Shown here: one piece after another, positions 36,772-48,700 of the stretch | How positions within the stretch are numbered: the stretch's first letter is position 1 | How the letters are laid out: the number at the start of each line of letters is the position of its first letter | Notes under the pieces: generated by a model | Seen by the model: the letters and a program-made list of their open reading frames with translations, nothing else | Told to the model about the DNA's origin: nothing | Databases searched by the model: none | Assembly (NCBI RefSeq): GCF_022539665.2 | Contig: NC_081340.1 | Location: forward strand, 2,356,001-2,420,000 | From: Daphnia carinata | Taxonomy: Eukaryota; Arthropoda; Branchiopoda; Diplostraca; Daphniidae | Reading direction: 5' to 3' | Length of the DNA: 64,000 nt | Translations under genes and position numbers: made by a program

Positions 36772-38970
36772 TTTTGAAAATTGGTTGTGAATACTAATTC
36801 ATTAAAACGTTAACATTTTGTTTAGAAATTCAACAGAAAAGAAACGACACGACATACTGAATCTAGAAATTTAGATTAATACATGCCGCACTAACAAACC
36901 GGGTGGGACGCGTCTCACCAAAGATAACGTTGATATCCGTCTCATGCTATAGGCACGTAAGTTGTCCGTATCTGAAAAAACAAATATGGGATGTATAACT
37001 TGTGTGTCACCGTCGCATATCTCATAGACAGATGAGGTTGCAGGGTAGGGTATTAAAACATTGGATATAGGCTAGTTACCTAAATGGAGGTCAGGCAATA
37101 TTACATCAGCCGCGACAGATGCATTTCGTTCGAATTTTTTTTTTCCAGCCAAAGGCCGAGTTGGTCTCAAGAAGTGTCAAATGTTGGAAATGGTGCAGCT
37201 GTCTTGCCACCTGGTTGAAAGAAAACATTAGACAATAAATTTCATCCTGTTTCAAAATTCATTTTAAAATGGAAAGACTACGCTACCAGATCACTTCCAG
37301 GGTATCGATTTTTCTCGTTAGGAATCTCAAAGTCTTTCGCAAAATCCACTTGTGCCTACATCGTCTTGTACAATGAAGTCTCACTATCCCAGATTGGCTG
37401 GCATTCAATTATGTAGATCATCTAGTGATCCTGGAATGAGCATATTTTTTCCTTTTTTCCATCACGTCCAATGTCAGAGTATTTTTCGTGAGGCTAGTCA
37501 AGGACAGAAAAGCTATTTAATCTCAATGATAGCTGTGTACTCTTTCACTCTGATAGCCCGACGTCTATAGTTTCGGGTACGGAGTTTCACTTTTCACAGT
37601 CAAATTCATTTACGTTTAAACAGCAACCACTGGCGACAAAGAACTGGTTTAACGAGTTCTTGAGAAACAAAACGTCGAAGAAGTACGAATGCATGTAACC
37701 CGTGCAGCGTCTATCTATATAGTTGGTATGTATATAATATATATATGTAAACTGTAAATACATGTACTTCTCAATAAATTTATATTTCTCAGCCTTTTCT
37801 TTCCCTGGAATAATAATGAGATATGAACACGTTTGGTACGCCAAAAAGGCAAAGACACATGTGATTCGTTTGCTTTCCCCCACGTTATATTTTTAGTCAA
37901 ATATAACGGAAAAGGGGAGCAATGGAAAACAAAGTTCTATTTCAAGAGAAAAACTGCTTTGCTCAGTCTTTCACTTTTCTCGGTCGCCATCAGATGCATA
38001 AGTGTTCATATATGCGTCCTGGCGTACTTTAACGAAAGAAAGTAGCCTACACATTTCCTTTACTGCTCTCCAAGACACTTCTCAGCTAGAGTTACAGCAT
38101 AACATAACTTTCCAAGTGATTTGCATAAAGCAATTTATAACCATCATAGCTTTACAGTTGTGTATGCACACGTCAAAATTTTGAGTGATACCTTGTCATC
38201 AGGTTGTTCCATGTTTCTCAGTATATTCAATAGTCACTAGTCAGTAGCGTAAAGTCTAAAGTGTGCCTAAAATTGAAAAAAAAAACAGAATGCCGTTCTG
38301 TAAAAAATTACTTAAGACCTAACGGTAGCTAAATTTGTGAAATTGTTTGGTGTTCCCTTCTTCCATTTGGCGACAGACAACTTTTTGCATTGTGAAAAAT
38401 TGAAAGCATGAAAATTGAAAAACAAACTAAAAAAAGTTTCTATTCGGATGACTGAAGCCACCACAAGAGACACGACATTGGTCACGCTCCATCAACATTC
38501 AACAACGGTTGTTTGTTAAAATAAGCATACCAAATGAAAAGGAAGGAAAACGTAACAATTGACCGAACAAGTCCCACAATTTTACCCTAAGTTCAGTTTC
38601 CTTTTCCTGGACTAAGTGAGAGATTTGACTTTTCAATACTCCATGTCAACGCACCCCAAACGCGCAGACGAACAAGCTCAGTATAGAATGAGCTACCGTT
38701 TCACTTCGACTTCCGTCTTGTTGAGTTAGAGCGCAGAATCCGATTTGGTCAAAATAAAACTCGAAGAAGGTTTATCATGCTGATTCACGTCTTAAGAGTT
38801 CTGGCTGATTAAGCTTTCCTACCTTTCGTTTACGTTAAATGTCGCTGATGCCCAATAAAATTTGCCTTGCCTTTTTCATGTAGTAGTAACACAAGCTTCA
38901 TAGAAGAAAGAGTTCCAAAAAGAACCTTCACTTTGTTCTTGTCTTTCATTGTTTTGATCTGCTTAGTGTG
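36772..38970. other. Divergent intergenic region, kinase-ankyrin / hexosaminidase
   Basis: About 2.2 kb with no supported coding region. Contains the promoters of the minus-strand kinase and of the plus-strand hexosaminidase; the 3' end probably includes 5' untranslated sequence of the latter. An AT-rich (TA)n-like patch lies near 37,725-37,750. Confidence 0.45.
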
Positions 38971-39099
38971 GTAAGTGGAATTTGATTTGTATGTTGCATG
39001 CCTTTAGGTTAAGACCAGTGTTGTGGAACAAATTGCAATAGCAAAAAACCATGTTGTAACCCAGTTTACGTGTTTTGTCTTGTCTTTTTTATCCTCTAG
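38971..39099 (+). other. Probable 5'UTR intron of the hexosaminidase gene
   Basis: A GTAAGT donor at 38971 and a pyrimidine-rich CTCTAG acceptor ending at 39099 frame a 129-bp intron directly before the start codon at 39136. Inferred from splice signals only. Confidence 0.45.
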
Positions 39100-39135
39100 A
39101 TTAATCAAAAGGATGCCTCTCTGATTCAAAGGAAC

Positions 39136-41630
39136 ATGCCTCGTTTGCTTCGAAATCCCTTCTCATTGAGGCAGTGCAAATGCCTATTTGTTTCTGTGCT
39201 CCTGGTGTGTGCTGTGATGGTGTTGGTGGCACTGAAACTACATCCAGAACTAGTCAAAGCTCCGTTTCATTATGATATCTCAAACAGTGCTCTCACATCT
39301 GGGCAAAAAACACAGAACTCTCCCAATAAAGAAACAGTTGATCAGCAAACTGGAGACAGTGACTGGACTGATAGTGTTCAGTTCCTTCCCCATACAGACC
39401 CTATTGTGACTAGCACAGCTGGTGACCAAGCAATCAAGGGTTACAAAGCTTTTGCTACCCAGAATTTGGAAAATGTAGTAAATTCTGGACCAATCTTCTA
39501 TCACCAGAAAGTTCCAAGTTATTATCCAGCTAGTCCCATTATAAGAGGTAAAGTTGTAATGTTTCTCTATGTTTATTGAAGTAACCTGTGTTTGAATTTC
39601 GTGAAGGTGACACACCAGGAGGAGAACCACAAAGCATTGTGAAGCCTATGGGGAATTTGCCAGGAAATGTCTATATGTCTCAGGGTGCAGCGCCAGTTAA
39701 TCCAAAAGATACACCAATCTTTGTTCCAGAACGTCGACTTGTTCATTTTGATCTGAAAGGCGCTCCGCCAAAAATTGACTATTTACAACAACTAATCCCA
39801 CTTATAGTGCAGTTGGGAGGTACAGGACTACTCTTAGAGTATGAAGACATGTTCCCTTATGATGGAGTTTTGAAACCCATTGCTGCAACGAATCACTATA
39901 CTCGGGCAGAGGTAATGGTGTTTGATTTGCTACCTTTTTTAAAAAATTATTTGCTTGTAAATGCTTTATTTCTGTTCATTTTTAGATTCGTTCGCTGTTG
40001 AATGTTGCGGAAGCTTATAAATTGGAGGTGATACCACTCGTCCAGACATTTGGGCACTTGGAATATGCACTGAAATTGCCCCAGTTTTCCCACCTGAGAG
40101 AGAATCCTAGTGTACCGCAGGCTTTGTGCCCGTCGCAAAATGAATCCTTCGTTTTAATTCAAAATCTGGTTGATCAAGTACGATCGCTTTTATTTTCTCC
40201 CCGTTTTTCTTTGTTATTTTTGCATCTACCACGTGAGCCGTTTTTTTATTCACGTTCTCATTACGTGCTATCACCAACAGATTATGTCGATGCACGGAGG
40301 AAGCAAGTTTCTCCATATCGGATGCGACGAAGTCTTTCACATAGCCGAATGTGCAATCTGTTCACTCAAGCCCAAAGATGATATTTTTCTCTCTCATGTC
40401 TACCGGGTGGCTTCATACGTCACCAGCAAGTACAAAGTTAAACCCATCATTTGGGATGACATGCTGAGACATATGACTGCTGCTGCGCTTGATGACGCCA
40501 AGCTAGGAGATCTAGTTGAACCTATGGTTTGGGTAAGAAAAATCTTCATTTTTGCTTTTTCCACCATGGCAGACTTCTTACCATTTGATAAAATCACCAG
40601 GTGTACGCTGAAGATGTCTATCGTTTCGCGGGATCCTACGTATTTGATCGGTACTCGCAAGTGTTTCCATCATTTTGGATATCAAGCGCATTTAAAGGCG
40701 CCTTTGGAGAAACTATGATAGTCCCAGATGTTACGCGTCATTTGGAAAATAATCTCAACTGGCTGGACGTTGGAAAAGCGGAAAGTCCTAAATTCCGACA
40801 AGGACTCCGAGGTCTAGCCATCACGGGATGGCAACGTTACGATCACTTTAGCAATCTCTGTGAATTGTTACCGGCAGCCATTCCTTCTTTAGCCGTCAAC
40901 TTATTGACTACTTCCCGAGGTATGATTAACAGTTTCTAATCTTCAGTTTTCCTTGTTAACGTATTCTATTTTGCTTGAAAAGGATATTACAATCAATCGC
41001 TGGCACCAACTCTTTATAAAGCCCTATCTTGCCAGAAGGCTCCGCGGTATGAAAAGATCCCCGACCTCAGAACGAGCCGTTCAGACCGGTTTTTACACGA
41101 AAAGATGACCATGTGCTTTTTCCCTGGTGCCCATTTCTTCAAAAGCACTGCCCGCATCCTCCGGCTGGAAAAAGAAGTAAGTGAAGTATTCTTCGAAAAG
41201 CCAGTGCGTCTCACTAACATAACACTGTTGTTGTTTATTTTAGATCGAAGAATTTGTTCTACTGACTACAAAACGAAAGGGCTGGCTGACGGAGTATAGT
41301 GTCCGACATAATTACAGCAGCCCAGCCCGGATTGATGAGCTTTTACGCGACTTGCCTTACCTCTCTGGCAGTCTAAATTCCGTAGCCAAGCAGACGATGG
41401 ATATGCTTAAACACATTTACGACGTCCATACGGTTTCTGAATGGATGGAACAAAAACTACTTCCACTTTTCGAGAAGTTAGATCGCATCCAAATGGACGC
41501 AGCCACATTACGTTCACAAAAGTATTGGCCCGTTCGCCCACTGAAATTATTTGATGGGTGGCAGCAGTACGGCCTCAATTTCGGCAGCGTTTTCAACTTG
41601 AACGACACGCAGCTCAGCACTCGAAACTGA
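39136..41630 (+). CDS. HEXD: Hexosaminidase D-like GH20 glycosidase, type II membrane protein
   Basis: Exons 39136-39547, 39607-39911, 39986-40177, 40281-40532, 40601-40919, 40983-41176, 41244-41630; 686 residues, in phase. Hydrolyses terminal beta-linked N-acetylhexosamine by family. A short basic N-terminus precedes one hydrophobic segment (about residues 16-35, CLFVSVLLVCAVMVLVAL), so a type II Golgi or secretory membrane anchor is likely, unlike the mostly intracellular vertebrate enzyme. A stem of about 130 residues leads to a TIM-barrel GH20 domain. HIGCDEVFHIAEC carries the catalytic Asp-Glu pair (about residues 319-320). KPIIWDDM, the FWISSAFKGAFGE block and GLAITGWQRYDH are also characteristic of HEXD. 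A polyadenylation signal candidate is at 42038. Confidence 0.9.
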
Positions 41631-42037
41631 TAACTCACGAATCCCAAATATATGAAGCTGCAATATATGTATACTACATTTTCACTCTTCTGTTGCACTG
41701 GAAAGACTCTCCCTCCCCAATGTGCACATTTTTATCCATTCCCTGCTATTTCGCATGATATTTTTTTTTCTTCATTTTCGATTTTTTTTTTCAAATAATA
41801 CTCGACTGTTTTAACGCGCTGTTCACGTTCCTATATTTATCAATTTTTTATTTTTTTTTTCGTCGGCAACGGTAGCACTGGAACAAAAGTTTATTATTCC
41901 TTTATCTTTTTTTGTTTTGACCTAAACTGACGACTAGATTTGGTTAAAGAAAAGATAAATTTAATACATCAGCTAAAAATCGCGTTCGATTTTACGGTTT
42001 TGTATTCAGTCAGTTTTTACTATAGAGCCACTAATGC

Positions 42038-42043
42038 AATAAA
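42038..42043 (+). terminator. Candidate poly(A) signal of the hexosaminidase gene
   Basis: AATAAA about 410 bp after the stop codon and before the 3' end of the convergent TFIIS gene. Other AT-rich motifs nearby could also serve. Confidence 0.35.
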
Positions 42044-42218
42044 CGACTCTATTGAGCTGAAGAGGGAAAATCCAAATTTGCTTTTCCACTTCTGAGGTGC
42101 TTTATGGAGAGAAAAAAAATGGGCTAAGAAAGGTTAGTCAAATGGAGTCGAGGCTTTGTCTTAATCAAACGTAGGTAAAGAACTTTTTTTTTAAGCATTA
42201 TTAGTGAACATGGGGTTT

Positions 42219-43507
42219 TTAGCAAAATTTCCATCGATTGCCACACGCGTTGCAGAGAACGAACGTTGTCATCGGTTCATCAGCACTTCGTGTTTGGACC
42301 TAGGTGAGAGCAAACGAAGGTGCCAATGTTATAACTGTTATTGGTGAGTGTTATAATAAATACTATCTTGCCTGATTGTAAGTGCAATTGCGTTTGCCGC
42401 ATTTGCCGCACTTGAGGAGATCGGTTTGTGTACCCTGAACGGTGGCCAACTGAGCGTCATTGATGCTCTCCTTCGTGAACTTTTGACGAATATTCTTCAT
42501 TTCATCTGACGCCATTTCCTAAAAGGCATTTGGATAAAAAACATTTTCAATGATGTGTTCACCAAAGGTTGTAGGAACCATAAGCCATCTTGAAATATCT
42601 TCATATTATCAACTTTCAAAGTTTACTCACTTCAGATGTCATATTTGACAAACGAGCAGGGCTGACTTGACCACAGAGGAAATTGAGGCGCAGGTTAGGG
42701 TTTCTGGTATCTTTCAGGTTAGAGACTCGACTTCTAACTCTGTTCTTGTACTTCATATCTGTATTTTTGAATTCTTTGAAAATGCATTCTTCTAGCATCT
42801 GAGCCAGATATTCAGGATCTCCCCCACCTTTCTCACGAATGTAAAGAATTAGTAAATATCCTATTTGACAAACAATTATGTGTGTACCATCTACAGCAAC
42901 TCCATCTCCTTTGATTGCAGCACACAACATCTCTCTGCATTTAAGTCGAACAGAGTCGGTAGTGGTTGTTGGTAGAGCGGGGAAAGATGATTGGACATTG
43001 CTAGATGATCCCTTTTTATCTTTGGCTGATTCTTTAATTGGAGTTTGGCTCTCTTTCGGTGGTTCTTTGACTTTATCTAATGCCTTGCTTTCCTCTTTCA
43101 TGCCTTCTTTTGGGTTAGCTGATCCTGAGTCAAAATTTTCAAAAAAAACAAAAGTAACGACAGTTGGGGCTTAAAAGAATAGTTCGATAGTTACCAGGTA
43201 GAAGTTTTTTCCATTTTTTTATTAGGGCTTTTGTAAGATTGTTGACTTCATCATTTTCACTTTTCTTTCGAATAGCATTGACGGTCATACCAATTCTAGT
43301 GCTTGTCAGGACAGCTAAGTTGATAGGTAGATCTTTTAGAGCTTTTAGATAATCCAACGCCTCATCTTGGCCCTGCGAAAATCAAGGTAAACTGGCAACT
43401 TGAGTCGCGTGTCACGTACAAAGATCAAGAAACTGTATTACCAATTCTTCTTTCACAATTTTATCCAGCTTCTTCTGAATACGCAGTACATCTTTCTCGC
43501 AGTCCAT
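42219..43507 (-). CDS. Transcription elongation factor TFIIS
   Basis: Exons 43442-43507, 43195-43372, 42888-43124, 42631-42827, 42372-42518, 42219-42299; 301 residues, the normal family length. It rescues backtracked RNA polymerase II by stimulating transcript cleavage in the nucleus. The N-terminal LW domain ([32 protein letters not shown]) is followed by a charged Lys/Ser linker, the central Pol II-binding domain ([30 protein letters not shown]) and a zinc ribbon ([12 protein letters not shown], then [22 protein letters not shown]) with the catalytic Asp-Glu pair in SADEP. The 60-nt intron 42828-42887 is also open in frame, so exons on both sides could be read through. The last intron (42300-42371) starts with GC, not GT. 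Confidence 0.93.
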
Positions 43508-44575
43508 TGTGAAAACGCGATTTTAAATGGTAGTGACGGGGAAAACTTCGAGATTTACGCGCGAAACGTGATTACTTGTAAGCCGCGTTGTAGCGATGAA
43601 AGGGCAATAACACAACAGCTTCAATAGCAGACGACAGAACGACGCGTTCGTCCATTTCCATTTTACACAGAGAAATGACCTTATCAATCACGTACGACTT
43701 ATACGCGATCATGAATTAGATTTTTTTTTTTACTAAACTTTACGAAAAGATTTTAATGTCTCAGTTCCCTTGCAAGCAATATTCACCTTAGTCTTATTAT
43801 TACTTGGTCCGCGCGTCCTTTTTTTTGCCCGAAGGCCGTCGTGTTTTCTAATTGCCTACTAGTCATGATTTGCTACTTTTGGGTCACACAGCCATAGCCG
43901 TAGCCTACCTAGAGTCCCAAAAAATATAAACCGACCCAAAGGCGCCTTCTTTATAAATTATTCGTTGAAGGTAGAACTCATATTTTGGGTTCGCGTTTGC
44001 GATAAGCAATGTACTCCCTTTCAGCAGGTACGATCTGATGAATCACTCAAACGCAAAGTTATGTGATTTTTTAATAAAAAAACACATTATCAAACGCTTG
44101 ATGAATTTTGCCCTTATACATGTTCGGCATTATCAGTGATTCGCCATGTTGTGTTGCTCGTCACCCACAAATGATGTTCAAACAGTATCAATCTTTCTAA
44201 AGCCTAAATGTTAGAATTTTAAACCATGATCACTAATCAAATAAAACTGTTAGTGTTTATCAAATTTTTCCTTCATATTGTTGTTAAATTTACATCAGTT
44301 TTATTTTTTGATCATGTAACTGATATCTGTATGTAACATGAAATGTTACTATGACAGCTAAAAGACAATCCAACACCGAAGATAATTGTATCTATCAAAG
44401 AAAAGAAAATGGAATGCAAATTGCTTCATTTATTTTCTGTTTTTTTTTTTTCAGAATAGGCACCATTACAGCACATTTAAAAAATAGAAATTAGGAAACT
44501 AAGAATTTCTGTTAACATTGGAAGAACAGACATTGGATTATAGCTATGGAACAATGGTGGTACAAAACCAGAGGT
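43508..44575. other. Intergenic between TFIIS and UBE2C
   Basis: 5' flank of TFIIS (minus) and 3' flank of UBE2C (minus). A TTTATT at 44429-44434 is the minus-strand AATAAA and a reasonable poly(A) signal for UBE2C. No coding region seen. Confidence 0.45.
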
Positions 44576-45223
44576 TCAGGATTTGGTATCTTGAAATTTT
44601 TCAAGCAACAATTTCTTGTAGGCAACTTGATCAGACCATAGCTGTGCTGCTTGACCATTCAGTGGACTATCATTGTTTGGATCTCCAAGTAGGCTTTGTA
44701 TAGACAGAAGGATTGTTCTGACATCATACAGAGCAGACCATTTGTCCTTGAGTATATCCAGGCAGATGTTGCCATATGTATCCACATTGGGGTGGAAACA
44801 CGGAGTGACAAACTTGACTGTTGGAGCAGTGAAAGGGTAGCCATTTGGGAAAGTTAGGCTGAGTTTGTATACCAATCCTTCATAAACCTAGAAAAACCTA
44901 AGCATGAGAAACAAAATCATTCTAGAACATTGGTCTTTGACTAACCGTTCCTTGAGGACCAATGATTGTCCCAATCCATGAAAAAACATCATCTCCGTTG
45001 GGGAAAGCTGAGATTCCTTTGTCACCCGACATCATGAGAGTAAGAAGCTCTTGTTGCAATCTAAAGATTATTGAAAATGGAATAAGTAAGCAAATAACAC
45101 TCCAAATGTTTTCTCCCACCGTTTGCTGGTTGACTGGTGTTTTGTGGCCGAAGTAGGCCCGTCCCCATCTTTCATTGCAATACTGTTGTTGGACGCGTTG
45201 ACTGGATCAATATTTTGTGCCAT
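44576..45223 (-). CDS. UBE2C: Ubiquitin-conjugating enzyme E2 C (APC/C partner)
   Basis: Exons 45120-45223, 44946-45060, 44576-44887; 176 residues. This E2 loads ubiquitin onto mitotic cyclins and securin with the anaphase-promoting complex. After a Ser/Asn/Thr-rich N-terminal tail of about 35 residues, the UBC fold follows: [66 protein letters not shown] with active-site Cys115, and the UBE2C-typical [20 protein letters not shown] and PNNDSPLN. Its start lies about 500 bp from the divergent IFT172 start, so a shared promoter region is possible. Confidence 0.95.
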
Positions 45224-45623
45224 ATTATAATATCAATAAAAAAAGTCAGGAGTATTTAAGCCGCTTCAAGTAAAACTAAAAAAGACGTTGGGAAAGCGGG
45301 ACGCTATGCCACAACAGGAACACCAGAAAGCGGACGTTCAACCTTAAACTTTTTCACAACTGACTTCCAGAGAAGGAGGTGTGTGCTAACTGTTAACAAA
45401 AAAAATTTCAAACGACCAGCAGTTGCCAAACAAAAAATTAATTTCACTATTCACTATAAAACCAAAATCATTTAGTAAAATGCATATATATATTTAACAG
45501 CAGCATAGTGTTTTAAGGAAAATTTCTTTTTATCTTTTTTTTTCATAAATTCTTTACAATGTTTGCCTCGTTGCTGGGCCTCCCACTTTACCCACTACGC
45601 TGCCTCTTTTTGGTGGTTCGTTC

Positions 45624-45636
45624 GTTGCCTAGCAAC
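45624..45636 (+). promoter_or_regulatory. X-box (RFX transcription factor site) of IFT172
   Basis: The sequence GTTGCCTAGCAAC is an almost perfect inverted repeat matching the RFX/DAF-19 X-box half sites (RYYNYY and RRNRAC separated by AT-like centre). It lies 92-104 bp upstream of the IFT172 start codon, the usual distance in ciliary genes. Recognised by eye. Confidence 0.8.
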
Positions 45637-45727
45637 AGCGGAAAAATTGAAACACGAATTCGATTTCGTACACGAAATTCCTCGCACAATGTCTGAACAC
45701 AGTTATTGCTAGTGGGATAATTTAGCA

Positions 45728-48700
45728 ATGCAAATCCGCCGAGCCAAAACTCTTTTACCGTACCAGGTAAGTGGTACAAAATAGATGTGACTTGACTTGT
45801 CTATTATCAAAGGATATTTTTCTATTTGTGACTCATGTTTCGGGGGCCTCTTACTTTGTGAGACGATTACATATTTGTGAGCTGAAAGGTATGGTTTAAA
45901 AAGCCATCCTTACAGCTCTTATTATTACCTAACAATAACAGCCTTCCTGATTTTAATCCTATAAATTTGCTACGATAAACGACGGTAATATAGTATATAG
46001 AAATACGACGTCTAAGTTTGACTAAAGAACAACTTCTCTGGTTTTGATAATTTTCCTGCTAAGACTCGCAAGACTCGCACTCGCCATCCCCGGGTTGGGA
46101 GGCCGGTGCTTCGATACTTGAAAATATGATCTGAAATTCAGTGTAAATTCTAAAATTGTAAACTAGTACTGTCAAAATACCTTAAGTATACGTAACTGTC
46201 GTAGATATGCTAAGCGAAAACTCTTTGGGATCTACAAGAGAAAACAATAAGACTTTTAAGTTTCTTTAATAAAAAAAAATTTATGCAATTTGGGGCTATT
46301 TTATGAACTTTGAAACATTAACTACGATTGTTCCAGCTTTAAGGTTCATCGATAGCTACAGGCTTATAGATTATTGTAACCTTGTAAAACAATCCCCTTA
46401 TGTTACCGAGAAGGTGACAATACGATTAATCATTTTCCCGAATGAAATCTGGTTTGTGCTGCAATTTTGGTAAGCGATATACAATTTGGATCGTTTCCAA
46501 GTCTACTTACTCAAGGTTGTAAATTTCAAGTTTACGTGATCTGCATTCATCATTGCAGCAATAGGTTACAATTATAAAGTAACAAATTCAGTATATGGAA
46601 GTTCCTGATGTAATTCGCATGACGTATCACATAAATATAGCGGAGAACTATAAATTTAGATTTGATCATCGTCTACGAAATTCGCTTAAGCTGTGCTTTT
46701 TTAATTTTTCCTAAAAGGATGGCGCTGCCAAAACTAGTGGGATCTGCTGGTCTGCAAATGGCCAAAAATTAGCCGTGGCAACTGCAGAGAGAGTCATTGT
46801 CCTGTTTGATGCAAACGGAGAAAAACGAGACAAATTTTCCACCAAACCTTCTGACTCAAAGGTGACCATCATCATTTTAACTTGTTTTCAACAAATTAAA
46901 ATGGCCTCTGTTTCTTTTTTAGTATGGCAAGAAAAGTTATAACATCAAAGGAATTGCATTCTCACCTGATTCAACTAAAATTGCCATAGGTCAAACAGAT
47001 AACATAGTTTTTGTCTACAAAATTGGTGACGATTGGTACTTGAAAATTTTTAAAAACTTATTTTCGACTTTATTTACTCGATCAATTTTATGGATTAGGG
47101 GAGACAAGAAAGTCATTTGCAACAAATTTTCGCAAACGAGTTCGGTGACCTGTTTGATTTGGCCTAGTCAAGGGCCGATTGTTTTAGGCTTGACCGATGG
47201 AAAGGTACGTGCTGCGCACGTCAAAACAAACAAATCACAAACGCTCTACGCAACAGAGTCATTTGTTGAAATTCTGGCCTCCAAGTAATGCCGATTCTCT
47301 TTATAAATATTGTAACCGCAAAGCTTTTATACCTAATCTATTTTAAACAGCCAATCTGGAACCGGTTTCATTTCGGGACACGCTGATGGAACGATTGTAC
47401 GATTTTACGTGGCTGAAGATGGTACCGCTCTTCCTCAAGTACAAAAGCTATTTCTTTTATTCGTTACGTAAATTATTAATCGGTATATTAACCAATTGAA
47501 TACAGGGAAAAGTGGTAATACATGGCGTTGCTCCCACTACTCTTGTATGGGCTGGCACATTAATTTTAGCGTCAGGGTCAGACCAAAAGCTGGTTTGTTA
47601 TTCGGCTGAAGGACGACCCATTCAACAGTTTGATTACAGTCGCGCCAAAGACGAACATGAGATAACCGTGGCCGTATCGAGTGGTTGTGGCCAAATGGTC
47701 GCTCTGGGCAGCTTTGACAAGTTTGATTTCACTGTCATTTTAAATGGGTTGGTACGAAAACTGATTAGTTTAATTAATTCCATAGGATTCGCATTCTTTC
47801 ATTTAATTCGAGGAAGAGGCAATGGGAAGAGAGTGCAATTAAGGAGATTACAAACATGTACACAATTACCTGTTTGGCTTGGCGTTCAGATTCGCTCTAT
47901 TTGGTTTCATCATCTCTTTGTGGCGGAGTTGAACTTTTGGAAACGGTTGCCAAGTAATTTTTGAATTTTCATTTCCCACAAACAATTGATTTTCAAGTTA
48001 TTTTCAAATTGACAGAAGAACACTTTGGAATGGCCGAGTTGAAATTATTTACATTTCATCTAGTCAAGTAGTAATAAAATCCGTACCAATTGAAGGCGTT
48101 GCCTTTTTCCATCCGGTAGTTATCCGCACACAACCGGGCTTGGAAATCGAAACGGTAATATCTTTTTGCAATGATTGGATAATTGTTTTTAATGTATTGA
48201 ACGTGATAATGAATCCAGGTGAGAATCATGGGCAGGGAAAACTATGCTGTTGCTCGCACTGATAAGACGCTCATCCTTGCCGATTTGAAACGAAGATTGG
48301 TCAGTGAAGTGCCATGGAAAGAACCAGAAATTATTCAAGTTCGAAAACCAATTACATTTATCACAGAATCATCTTACCTGACACATCTTTGGTATCTTCC
48401 AGGATGGCAATAAAACGAAATTCCATTTTGACACACCGCACGCGTGCATGGTGTTTTCACGAGGTGAATTGACCCTCATCGAGTACGGTGTCAATGCCAT
48501 CTTGGAACGTTTAAGGTTTTCACTAATTTTATGCTTGTAGTTATTGAAACAACTATCATTCACCATCATGTCTTATAGGATGGAATTCATGAATCCGCAT
48601 TTGATCAGCGTACGGATCAACGAGCGACGTCATAAACACGGAGAAAACATTAAACGACTGGCATATCTATTAGACTTGAAGACTATTGGCATCAGTAAGT

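Noticed and set aside
42828-42887. Extra in-frame peptide ([15 protein letters not shown]...) in TFIIS
   Set aside because: The segment has GT and AG ends in matching phase, is AT-rich, and has no counterpart in the TFIIS family, so I treat it as a 60-nt intron open by chance.
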